This document shows, in pieces, positions 42,190 to 52,953 of a stretch of DNA of 64,000 nt. Origin of the DNA: Posidonia oceanica (lineage: Eukaryota > Streptophyta > Magnoliopsida > Alismatales > Posidoniaceae); NCBI GenBank assembly GCA_037176725.1, contig JAZBRS010000035.1, positions 45,022,001-45,086,000 of the forward strand, in the 5' to 3' direction. A model generated the notes under the pieces. That model was not told where the DNA came from, made no database searches, and worked only from the letters and a program-made list of their open reading frames with translations. The position numbers and the translations under genes were made by a program. Position 1 is the first letter of the stretch, and every line of letters begins with the position of its first letter.

Positions 42190-42852
42190 GGGTGACGGGT
42201 GTCAACTGGTGGAAGCCGAGAATGACAAGCGCAAGTCTTGTCAAACCGGCAAGAGGCCAGGAATGATAGGTGCAAGCCCAATCAAGACCAGGGAGAGGCC
42301 AGGAATGATAAGTGCAAGCCTTATCAAGACCGAACCGCTAGGAATGATAGGTGCAAGCCCTATCAAGACTGGGGAGAGGCCAGGAATGATAAGTGTAAGC
42401 CTTATCAAGACCGGATCGCCAAGAATGACAGGTGCAAGCCCTATCAAGATCGGAAAGGGGCCAGGAATGATAAGTGCAAGCCTTATCAAGATCGGACCGC
42501 CAGGAATGATAGGTGCAAGCCCTATCAAGACCGGGAAGAGGCCAGGAATGATTAGTACAAGCCTTATCAAGACTGGACCGCCAGGAATGATAGGTGCAAA
42601 CCCTATCAAGACCGGGAAGAAGCCAAGAATGATAAGTGCAAGCCTTATCATGACCGGACCGCCAGGAATGATAAGTGCAAGCCCTATCAAGACCGGAAAG
42701 AGGCCAGGAATGATAAGTGCAAGCCTTATCAAGACCAAGAAGAGGCTAGGAATGATAACTACAAGCCTTATCAAGACCGGACCGCTAGGAATGATAGGTG
42801 CAAGCCCTATCAAGATCGGAAAGAGGCCAAGAATGATAAGTGCAAGCCTTAT
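42190..42852 (-). repeat. 42-bp tandem dyad array of the E3 tail
   Basis: There are sixteen dyads of arm-N7-arm form: GATAAG/CTTATC and GATAGG/CCTATC alternate, and the first (42224-42242) is GACAAG/CTTGTC. Ten of the fifteen complete dyads have perfectly matched six-base arms. Spacers contain GACCG-AGGCCAGGAAT. An LTR inserted at 42853 cuts the last unit. Long open frames across it are due to the period. Confidence 0.92.
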
Positions 42853-44398
42853 TGTTGACACCCCATTTTGACTGACTGGAAGATGGTGGACCTCTCTGAA
42901 AAGCTTGCTCGGACTCTAGGATGGCTCTCTTTTTTCAGCTAACCCATTTTGACCTAAAACCAAATCCCATTCCTAAACCAACCCTAAAACCCCACCTAAG
43001 CCCTAAAACCTCAACCCAAGCCTTTTGCACCTTTTCAACCCTTTTTAAGCCAAGGCCCAAGCCCATTTCAGCCTTTGGCGTCCTGAGCATGTTGAATGCT
43101 GGCACAGCGGCGTCCAATGTTGGACACGCTCTGTGATAGTGTCCAACGTTGGACACACTCTGCACTAGCGTCCAACGACCTGGGAGGTGCAATAGCTACT
43201 CTGCCACCTCTAGCTCACCTCCCATCCACTCCGTTGCTCGTACACCACTTACTAGCCATCCCCTCACCACTCCAAGCCACCCACTAGCTGCCAAGGCCTT
43301 GTGATAGCCTGCCACCACCTCATTTCCGCCCCAGCCCGTTTCCCGCTCAACTCTACAGTCACTGCCTTCGTCAGCCCATCTCTGCCACCACAGCGACTTC
43401 GGCGACCATCCAGACCTACCACACTAACTACCTGACATCCCTCAAAGACTTCCCACACTCGCTTCGGCCTGCCACGCCTGCCATCGCTGGCCATTGCCTG
43501 CCAAAGTCTCTACCGTCGTTCAAAACAAGCCCACGAACCCAACAAAACAGCAACCTTCCAGCCGTTGCCCAGAACACCACACCCACTCCAGAGAGAATTG
43601 AGAGCTCGAGCGACAAAGAGTGAACTCCCACCTCCACTCCCAGACCTCCGACTCCCTCTCCCGTGCCTCCTACGCGCCGAGCAAGCTCGCCAGAGTTCGC
43701 CTGCTGCAAGCTTCCCGCCGACCAGCTGCGAGCCGAACAGCCATTCCAGGCCACACCAAGGTAGGCATTCGACACCCGTAGCTAGCCCATGCACACACAA
43801 GCATGTTAGGATAGTTCTTTGGCACGCACGGCTCCTTGGCTGGCCGGAATGGCTCCTGCCGTCGGCCGCAAGGAGGAGGAGGTGGGTGGAGCTAACCACC
43901 TGCCCATTTTTGGTTTTGAGCATATGCTCATGTTCCCCTTTGCATGCTCATGCTTCCTAGATCCTTAGTTTCATTTTTTGTACCAATCTGAGCATCGATT
44001 TTGGCCGAGGAGTTCTCGACTTGTTGGACGCCCAGGCTGGTGCATCCAACGTTGGACGTGCAATAGTGCAGCGTCCAACACCCAGCTGTCTGTTTTCTTT
44101 TGCTCTGATCATGCCTTCATGCTTGCCATGCTTTGCTTACATCTTCTTGAGCTTGTGGTATATGCTTCCTGACATGTTCCTTGATGCCTTTGCATGCTTA
44201 ATACCTTGTTTTTATCCTTGCTTGGACCAATATTGCATGCTTTAGATCATTCTGCTGTTTGCCTGTGTTGGACGCTGGAGTGAGTCACGTCCAACGTTGG
44301 ACGCTGGTTCATCAAGCGTCTTACATGTCTACTAGCTTACATCTGCTGCCATGCTTGCATGTTGTTTCTTTTTGAGTTATATACATGATCCATCCATG
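42853..44398 (+). repeat. truncated LTR starting the plus-strand chain
   Basis: It begins TGTTGACACCCCATTTTGACTG with flank CTTAT and no PPT, so it is a 5' LTR inserted in the E3 array. It follows the LTR at 46965/52954 closely up to about 44390 and then jumps into the internal 3' block. About 2 kb of LTR, the PBS, leader and gag are missing, which points to a deletion. It carries dyad clusters near 43089-43173, 44023-44080 and 44268-44327. Confidence 0.8.
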
Positions 44399-44990
44399 CT
44401 AGCCTCATTCGGGACTGCTACCCAAGAAGGCGAAGACCTACATATCCAAAAGAATAGAGGTCATGTGAGCAAAAGAAATGTGACAACATGATATACATGT
44501 TGAGCACAAAAGAAAAATGCAGAAAGAAGTTGAAGAAAGAAGGCGCTCATGAGGGGAGTGACGCGGACGAGTGTCGAAGCCACCTCAACTATCAACTTCA
44601 AGCACCAACATTGCTAACTGCATGGGATGCATTATCAGGAGGACCTGGCCACACCCTCCGAGCGCAACAGCACGCTCCAATCCCCAGTGCAGACAACCTT
44701 ACCTCCAAGCTAGATGCAACTCCAGTCACTCACGAGGGGAGAAGAAATATCATTCTGTGATCATCAAAAGCGGTAGTCGGTCCTCGAGGAATTGAGACGG
44801 AGGCTGTAAAGCTACATCCAACGTTTCTACTACCAACATGTAGCCAAAGGCTATACTCTGCAAAGTTAAGGCCTCATCCCGAACCAAGAGTGAGAAAGAG
44901 AGCCACCGACCACAACTCGGCATGGCGTTGCTCGAGGATCAAGTCTCTTGAGTCAAAAAATGCAGAAGCACCCTCTTGGCAGCTGCTTTG
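44399..44990 (+). other. conserved 3' block of the gag-only family, remnant reading frame
   Basis: Aligns with 1044-400 in reverse (E2). A frame runs from 44488 to a TGA at 44758-44760 and on in the same frame to TGA near 44987-44989; the part with SQRLYSAKLRPHPE is shared with E2. No family is recognised. It could be a decayed short ORF or structured RNA. Confidence 0.5.
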
Positions 44991-45245
44991 AGTCCAAAAC
45001 CACCAAAACATGCATGCTGTAATATATCTTTATCTTCCCTTCTCCCTGTTTTTGAAAATCGGAGCCAAGGATGAGCACTTTTGCCTGCCTTGCTCAGAGG
45101 CTCCGCGCTTTTCAAGTTTTGCCGCCCACCACGTTGGGTAGGTTCGTGATGATCGACGTGTACCTCATTTGTCACCTCGTGACGCCACAAAGCATGCCCA
45201 TGCTGAGGCCATTGCATGCCTATCACGATGGGTTCTTGCTTTCTT
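44991..45245 (+). other. spacer
   Basis: Matches 130-400 of E2 in reverse. No gene. Confidence 0.5.
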
Positions 45246-46065
45246 TCTGCATTCCTTGCATCGGGCTGGCAGCCCTAACTGCTCGGCGATGAGTCCGTCA
45301 ACTTATCATCCTGGCTGATATCCCTAACTATTCGGTGATAAGTCCGTCAACTTATCATCCATCCATCCATCCTTGCATCTCGATGTCAGGGGCGCTTCGG
45401 CTGTCCCCTGGTATCATCCTTGATACTAGGGGTATCTGTTTTTGCTGCCCTATGTTATCGCCCCCCTCATCTCATCGAGCTGATATCCCTAACTATTCAG
45501 TAATGGGTCCGTTAACCTATCACCTTGCATTTGCATTATCCTATTGCATTCCCCACTGGCATTGCACATCGCACAGTGAGCCCTTTCGTCCATCTCATTG
45601 CATTCGGGCTGGTAGCCCTAACTACTCGGCTGGCGAACTCGTTAATTTTGCCTCCACCTTGCATTTTGATGCCATAGGCGCTTCGACTGTCCTCTGGTAT
45701 CATTCACTGATACCAGGGGCATCTTTATTTAGCTGCCCTAGGGTATCCCATTTCCATCTGCATTTGGGCTGACATCCCCAACTATCACGAGAGCGTCCAC
45801 GGACCTCTGCCACACCTTCGGGTATGGTATTCCCATTGCATTCGTGGTTACAAGTTATCCAACCTGTAATCGCCCCTCTTGCCAGACAGACTCGCTGGCC
45901 TGTCACCTCATGGGCTGATAGCCCCAACTATCTGTTGATGAGTCCGTCAACTCCTCGCGGGCCGATGATCCCTAACTATCCGATGATGAGTCCGTTAACT
46001 CCTCGTGGGCCGATACTCCCCAAGTATCTGACGATAGGTCTGTTAACTTATCACCCATTCGTCGT
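45246..46065 (+). repeat. dispersed 50-bp motif repeats in the chain tail
   Basis: Irregular copies of GGGCTGATATCCCTAACTA followed by TTCGGTGATAAGTCCGTCAA and CTTATC, near 45265, 45310, 45478, 45607, 45766, 45911, 45959 and 46007. The copy at about 45330 has a perfect GATAAG-N8-CTTATC dyad. Confidence 0.8.
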
Positions 46066-46950
46066 AGTTTAATTGCATTCTGTTGCATATCATTAGCATA
46101 TCATTGCATAACATCATGTAGCTTCTTTGTATCTCCCTGTAGAGTCAGTCCTAGAACTGCATTCCATCATCACACGAACATCGCGAGCCTAGGATCTGAA
46201 CCCCTGGTTCGCGTATTGCCTAAGGTAGCATCCTCAGCAACGCAAAGCTTTCTACAGCTTGCCTTCTTTGGATGATACCTGCAGTAGTGCACGGCCTTGG
46301 GATCGTTTTCTCGGTTCCGTGTGCCCAACGTCCCACTGTGCATATATTGCATTTCACTGCATAACATTGCATCATATCGCATTCTTATTGCGCTACTACT
46401 CCTCTATAGTCATCACACCAATTCCAGCATTCTGCCTTCCTGGACATGGCATACTTGGAAATCGAACCCTTGGTTCGTGCATTACTTAAAGTGGCATCCT
46501 CAGTAACACGAAACTTCTTACAGTTTGCCTGCTCAGCATGACGCCCACGGAAGTGCACGGTCCAGGATCGCTTCTTTAGCGTTACGTGCCCGCCACCGCA
46601 TGCACATCCACTACATCTTGCATTCAACTACTTTTGTACACACACCACGTGTTCATCTGGCTTTCGTTTGCACTGCCCAGTGACACCTTTGCATTGCATT
46701 CTTCCACCACACCATGTGCGTGCATCACCCGCTTTTCCCCCCAGGGGAGTACAGCGCAATGAGCGTTAGTGTAAGCATCTCATTAGCATAAGCATTACAT
46801 CATACATCTGCATTGCGGCGATGGGTCATGATTTTCAATGCATCCGCCGAACAAGTGACTCAGGCCTATAGCAATTTCGCACTCCTGCCGGCGTCAGGAG
46901 GGTTGTCATGTCTACCCTAAGTAGTGGCCTCGGTCCCCCTTGACCTCGCT
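46066..46950 (+). repeat. tail with a 266-bp tandem duplication
   Basis: Positions 46178-46340 and 46444-46600 are diverged copies (ATCTGAACCCCTGGTTCG against ATCGAACCCTTGGTTCG, then GCATCCTCAG-AACRC-AA). Each has a small hairpin, GAACC-N3-GGTTC. I considered and rejected a tRNA. The remainder is conserved pre-PPT tail. Confidence 0.7.
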
Positions 46951-46951
46951 C

Positions 46952-46964
46952 AGGGAGGGGCATC
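46952..46964 (+). other. polypurine tract before the 46965 LTR
   Basis: AGGGAGGGGCATC directly before TGTTGACACC. Confidence 0.9.
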
Positions 46965-47106
46965 TGTTGACACCCCATTTTGACTGACTGGAAGATGGTG
47001 GACCTCTCTAGAAAGCTTGCTCGGACTCTGGGATGGCTCACTTTTTTCAATTAACCCATTTTGACCTAAAACCAAATCCCATTCCTAAACCAACCCTAAA
47101 ACCCCA
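46965..47106 (+). repeat. chain LTR, first 142 bp (before the solo-LTR insertion)
   Basis: Matches 42853-42993. It is cut at 47106 by the solo LTR and resumes at 52954 (52949-52953 is the duplicated CCCCA). Confidence 0.9.
47102..47106. repeat. target-site duplication of the solo LTR, left copy
   Basis: CCCCA, repeated at 52949-52953. Confidence 0.93.
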
Positions 47107-49031
47107 TGTTGACACCCCATCTTGGCAGGCCCGGACCCTTGGAGCCCTCTTGGTGATTGCTGGATCAAACCCTGACCAAACCCTAACCCTAATCCTCCTC
47201 TCTACCTTTCAAAATCAGCCTGTTTTGACCTAAACCTTTACCCCCCTTCCCAACCTCAAAACCTAACCAAAATCCATAGGAAAACCCACCACTATCCACT
47301 CAACAAACCTACCCAAAAACCTAGAAATTTCCAAACCTGACCCATTCCCAAAAATCCTAGAAAACCTAGGTGAAACTACCTTTTTTCTACACCTTGAAAC
47401 CCCTCCAAAACCCCCTTAAAATCAAACCAAAACTTTAGAACCAACACTTCAAACCCTAGACTACCCACTCACCAATTCTCACCCCATTCCAAGACCATTA
47501 AGACCCTCTTTCGCCCAAATTATCCTTTTCTCTCTCCGGGATTATCATTTTCTCTCTCCTCTCTCTCTCCTGATTATCATCTCTCTTTCCATCCCTTTCT
47601 TATCCTTTTTCTGGTCTGGCTGTGGGCCCCCTCTGTGCTTCTATCCTTCCTCTATCTTATCCCTATTTTTACTTCATTTTTAATATTTTTTCTGAATTTT
47701 AAAAAATCGTTTTCTTCCAACCTATCTCTTTTCCTTTTATTTCCCTCTTTTTCCATTTCTTTACTCCTTCTCTTTTACTTTTCCCTCTCTTGCAAAAATC
47801 CACAAAAACCCATAAAAATATGCAAAACCCTCTCTTGCAAAAATCCACAAAAACCCATAAAAATCTGCAAAACCTCAAAACATAGAACAAACAAATCAGT
47901 ACCCTAAGAAAAACAATCAAAAAATGTTAAACAAGCAATTAACAACTTAAACTTAACTAAAGCAAGCTAAAAAGAAAACCAAGCATGCAAACTAAAAAAT
48001 GCAAAACTAATCAAAAGAAAACACTGAAAAATCAAGGAAAAAGCTAAAATAAAATCAAAACCCACCAAAGGTAAAAACCCATCAGAAGAATTAAAAAACA
48101 AACCCAAAAAGAAGAATTAAAAAATCAAATATTAAAACAAGTAATTAAGGAAGGCAAAAGACTTAACCTAGTAAACATAAGAAAAACAAGTTAAAAGCTT
48201 AATTAAAAAAGAAAAGAAAAACACATCTGAAAGACCTAAAAAACACCCTATCAAACCAGAAAAATCTAACTAAAAACTTCAAGAAAAATCAGCAAAATAA
48301 AAATCAAAACATAACTTAAAAGACTTAAGAAGGAAAAACCCTAAGAGGACTACAACTTAAAAACCTAAAACAACCCTGATTAATAGGAAAATAAATCCTA
48401 AAAAAAATCCTAATTAATATCCTAAGTGTCCCACAAGGGAAATACAATTTTTAAAACAATTTAAAAAAGGCCTAACAAACATTTAATCAAGTGAAAACCA
48501 ATTAAGAACAAAACCAAAGCCCTAAAACCCTAATCAAGCCCAAAACACATTAATCAACTCAAAATAACCATTAAAAATCTTAATTAAAATCCTAATCTAC
48601 AGCACAACTCTTCTAATATTTTTATTTATTTTTAGTTTATTTTTACCTATTTTATTTCCCCATTCTACCCTCTCTTTCTTTCTTCCTTCTTTCTTTCTTT
48701 CTTTCTTTCTTTCCTTACTGGGCTCAATCCGGCCCGTTTCTTCTTTTTTTCTTTTTTTTCTTTCTTTTTTCTCGGCCCGCACCAGTCCGGCCCACGCACT
48801 CCGTCTTCCTCCTTCTCCTTCTGCAAACTTCTTCTGCAGTTCTTCCCGCGACGGTCGGCTACCATTCCCTCCTCCCATTTGAATTTTAAAGCTCCATCAT
48901 TTCAGTCTACAGCAGCCCGCCGTCTCCTCCATCTCAGCACCAAATCCGGAGCCGGTCGCCCCGTCCCCTCCGCTGCAGTAATCGCCGGCCGAGTTTGAAT
49001 TCCCAGCTCGCGCCTAGCAACAGCAGCTCCG

Positions 49032-49039
49032 GATATAAG
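49032..49039 (+). promoter_or_regulatory. candidate TATA box of the solo LTR
   Basis: GATATAAG precedes a C/T-rich stretch and a G/A-rich leader-like sequence (GAGCGAGCCAGAGTGAGCAA). Position is comparable to 2981 in E1. Confidence 0.35.
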
Positions 49040-50234
49040 CCTCCCGCTCCTTCCTTTCAATGAGTAGTGTGCCAGTTGCCAGTGTCAGTGTGAGCGAGCC
49101 AGAGTGAGCAATCCAGAGCAATCCAGAGCAATCAGAGTAAACCCAAAGAGAGACCAAAATCTGGATTTTCCTTCCACCTGTGCGGCCTTCCTTCTCCTCT
49201 GCACTTCTTTCAATTCCAGAGAAAAGAGAGAGGAGAAGAGAGTGTTTGTGAGTCTTCGACATCCCGGAGAGAAGCCCTCATCAGAGCCCAATCCCCCCAC
49301 CCAGTCCTCCTCTTTTCTTCTCTGAAAAATTCAGCAAACGTCCTTCTTTCTTTTCCAATCCCCCAGCACCACTTCAGACCCCCATCTTTCTCCCAAATAC
49401 TCCCCCAAAGTTCACCCAAAACCCAGCCATTCCACCACCTAAACCGCTCTGAAACACCATCTGAAGCCAACTGCAACCCGACCTAACTCCCTTTGCAATT
49501 TCCTCCACTCCAGCCCACCACCTTCTCCCAAATTCTACCCAGAAGTTCACCATACATCCACCTCTCCAGAGCCCCTAACCTCCGGCCCTAACTCCCACCA
49601 CAGATCCCAAACAACACAACAAACACCTGCATCAGCCACTGACCAGAAATTCGACCCAGCTCCAATTCCACTCCACACCTTCTAGAAACCTAAGCCAGTC
49701 ATCCAAATCCACTCCCCGCACCTCCAGCAACCTCCCGGAGGGCTTCGCTCTACCAGACGAGCAGCAACAACTTCTCCCCACCTCCGGCAGTATCCTCTGA
49801 ACCCAAAAGTGCCGAATCCTCCTCCGAGCTGTAGAGCTCCAGTCCGGACGTCTGGGAAGCTCCGGAGGATCATCCTGAATCGACTCCAGCCCTCGCGAGC
49901 AGCCGACAGCACCCGCAGCTATCAGACGGACTCCACCAGCGACCTCAGGAACCACTGACGTCGGGGGAACGACTCAGGCGCGGGAAAAGGTAGACCTTGC
50001 TTCCCTTAGCCTCCTCTTCCTCTTCTTTTGCTTCCCCAGCCTTTAGAATAGGTTTTCCGGTCCTTCTGCTCCGTCCTCGACTCGCCGGTCACCTTTCCTT
50101 CTCCGGCGCCGGCTGCTGATCCTCCGGACGCTCCGACCAACAGAATGCCGCTCCGGCAGTCTCCGAAGCTCCGCATGAATGCCAGCATCAAGCTCCGCCC
50201 TCCCGCGCCTCCTCAGCCTCCCCTGTCGGCGGCC

Positions 50235-50268
50235 ACGAGTACTGCCGGCGTTCTGCTACAGTACTCGT
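50235..50268 (+). other. LTR hairpin, solo-LTR version
   Basis: ACGAGTACTG pairs with CAGTACTCGT (10 bp). It is at the same place as 4173-4207 but the stem differs; the following ACTGTGCGTTTATTTT is conserved. Confidence 0.75.
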
Positions 50269-52948
50269 CGCCGTCGACCAGTTACTGTGCGTTTATTTTG
50301 TTCTAGCTAAGGTTTTTAGGTAAATATTGCATATTTGGTTTAAGTTTCTGTCATTTTACATTCCAGTCCTTATTTCATTTAATCTGCTGTATTTTTGAAT
50401 CAAAATCATACTAAATTGCATGATCTGTTTATGGTTTTCATTATTTGCAATTTGGTCCATTTACTGTGCTGTGCTGTTATAATATTTTGCATTTTAGCCC
50501 CTCTGTTCTCGTTTTTTGCATATAAGTCCTGCACCAAATCAGTTCATTTATTTGCATATATTTTACCATACTGCATTGCATTCTAAGTCCCTGCATGTTT
50601 CTGATTTTGCATGTAGGTCCATGCACTGTAGGAACTTAGCTTTTATTTTTAATTTTTGCATACTGCATTGCATATTTTGCCTTCTGCTTTTGCATATTTG
50701 CATTTAGGTCCATTTTAAATGGACAGTAACTCTTGCATGCATTTTTAGCTTATTGTATTGCATTTTTGACCCTGTTCTTTTTAAAAATTACACTGCAGTC
50801 CTGTCCCTTATTTTTCAGAGCATGTTTTTCATACTAAATTGCATTTTTAGCCCCTGCATGATTTCAAAATCACACATAGGTCCTTGCATCTTTCAAAAAT
50901 CATGTAAAAAGACCATTTTGCCCCTAAACTTGCATCTTAGCTCCTATATTTACCAAATTGCATGTAGACCCTCCACTTGCATCCCCAGACTCCCCGGAAC
51001 CTTGTTTTCTGGAAAATTTGCACTTTAGACCCCAGTTTTTTCCAAAATTGCACTCTGACTTCTTTCTGTTTTCAAAACCTCTTTTAAAGCATACCCTCTT
51101 TTCAAAACAACTTTCTGAGCCTAGTTTTTTGCCAAATAGACCTCTGTCTTCCCCTGTTTTCAAAATCCTTCCCCATGGAATCCTGTTTTCTGGGAAATTT
51201 GCATTTTTACCCCTTTTCTTTTTCAAAATGCCTTCTGAACTCCTGGCTTTTCCCAGTTTCTTATCATTGCTTTTTCTTGCTTTTGCATGCATCCTGCACT
51301 CATCTAGTCTTGCATTTTAGCATCTTTTTGCACACACTAAGCACTTTTAGCTCCCTTTCACTTGGGAGGACCTTTTGCACATCCCTAGGACCTCCTGAAC
51401 ACCTAGATCTGTTCTTCTCCCCTGTTCTGGCCCTTCAGCCTTGAAGCCGCGATATCTTCCAATCCGGCCGTTGGATCTTCTCAAGTAAGCTGCCCAGGCG
51501 ACCGCAGCAAAGCGTTCTTCAGCATGGACCAGACAGATTTCAGATCAGGCTCTCGGATTTCCAGGTATGTCCTCCTGAACCCCTGCATTGCATTCATTTG
51601 CATACCATTTGCACAGTTTTCCTTGTTTTCGTTTTCTGTCTCTTTGAGCATGTAGAATAGGGCCTCCCCTTTCTGCTTGTATCTTCCAATCCCCGTTTCG
51701 CGTACCCTTGAGTGTTTTGTGTTGAGTTTTCCTTGGATCTATCACTTAATGTGGCGTTCTTCTCCCTTTTCCACGATCCGATCGCATCGCGAGCTTTGGG
51801 CAGCATGCGAGACGCACCGTGGAACGGTTTAGTGGGAAACAGTCGCTAAGAGGTGGTAATCCCTCCATTTGCACACTCTCCCCTCTGTAGGTCTTCACAC
51901 CTACTCCGAGTGGTCCTAAACGACGTCTGTTCTTACACACACGTTGTTTTGCCCCCCCTCTTTGGCCTCTTTTGATCTTTTCTGCATTCTTGCATTTCGC
52001 ATGGCTTTTCTGAGGTTTTTGCTTCGCTGTTTTGGCACCGTTTCGCGTGCCCGCTCTCGCTTTTGCACCGTTTCGCGTGCCCTTCTGTTTTCTTGCCTTG
52101 TTTTGTGCGCTGCCTCGTTTTCCCGCTTGTTTTGCGTGCCGGTTTCGTTCTTTTGCACCGTTTCGCGTGCCCTTCTGTTTTCTTGTCTCGTTTTGCGTGC
52201 TACCTCGCTTTCTCGCTCGTTTTGCGCGCCGGTTTTGTTCTTTTGCTCCGTTCTGCGTGCCTTGCTCTTTTCTCGTCTAGTTTTGCGTGTTTTACGCCGT
52301 TTTCCCTTGCATGCCGATTGCATTGCATGGTTTCCTTGCTGTTTCGCTTTTTCGCCTGCATTTGCATATAGGGCTGTGATGCTTACTGTCTGGAGTTCTC
52401 ACGAGCTAGGTTTCGCCTAATTCGGAACACAGACAGCGTAGCTGAGCACTTAGAGAGCACGTTTACTTCCTTGCTTTGTTTCTTCCCACTTAGAGCACAC
52501 CTTGAGCATTCATTCAGGCATTTATAGGCACATAGGCATTCAATCCTGCATTTTTCTGCGTATGCGAGCGTAAGCCTAGAAAGACCGATTTTCGGGTGTG
52601 TCGGGGGTGCCTAACACCTTCCCCGCGCGTAACAGGAGTCCTTACCCTGTCTTTTGGCCCGCAATGACCGTACTGCCCTTATCCTAGGCTAGAGTCATCT
52701 CATTTGCATTTGTTTGCATTTGTTTTCCTTTGCATTGCTTTGCTTTGCATTTCTTGCTCGGTTTTGCGTGTTAATTCACGCATTTCCCCCGGTTTTCCTT
52801 GTCTCCCGTCAATAGACATGGTGGCGACTCTGATTTGTCTCATCTTTCCTTTTTCTCCTCGATTTCAAGTGTTTTCGAGTTGAGCCTCTTCCTCGGATCT
52901 CAATCGCCGCTGAATATAGCGAGCCTGATTCCGATCGGGATCGCTACA

Positions 52949-52953
52949 CCCCA
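52949..52953. repeat. target-site duplication of the solo LTR, right copy
   Basis: CCCCA, identical to 47102-47106. Confidence 0.93.

Larger units (their letters stand above)
47107..52948 (+). mobile_element. solo LTR of an E1-type element, 5.84 kb
   Basis: It starts TGTTGACACCCCATCTTGGC and ends GATCGCTACA. It is flanked by CCCCA on both sides and has no internal region. It has the same layout as the E1 LTR: G-poor stretch 47800-48600, C/T-rich stretch with TTTCTTTC runs near 48680-48715, TATA-like GATATAAG at 49032, donor 49989/49990, hairpin 50235-50268, second exon-like block ending CCAG|GTATGT (51564/51565), U5 hairpin 52597-52629 and PBS-like nonamer 52822-52830. In place of the 30-bp array it has two 90-bp units (about 52063-52245). 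Such structures arise when the two LTRs of one element recombine and delete the interior. Confidence 0.93.

Noticed and set aside
42209..42871. Open frames of about 200 codons on both strands of the E3 array
   Set aside because: Repeat-driven; the frame is shared with the dyad period and ends in the inserted LTR.
46192..46480. tRNA-like GAACC-N3-GGTTC elements
   Set aside because: Only one small stem is present; no acceptor stem, anticodon arm or B-box arrangement fits.
48597..49262. Lys/Arg/Glu-rich minus-strand open frames in LTRs (also at 2500-2802, 24882-25208, 62376-62745)
   Set aside because: They are the complement of C/T-rich LTR sequence; composition alone explains them.
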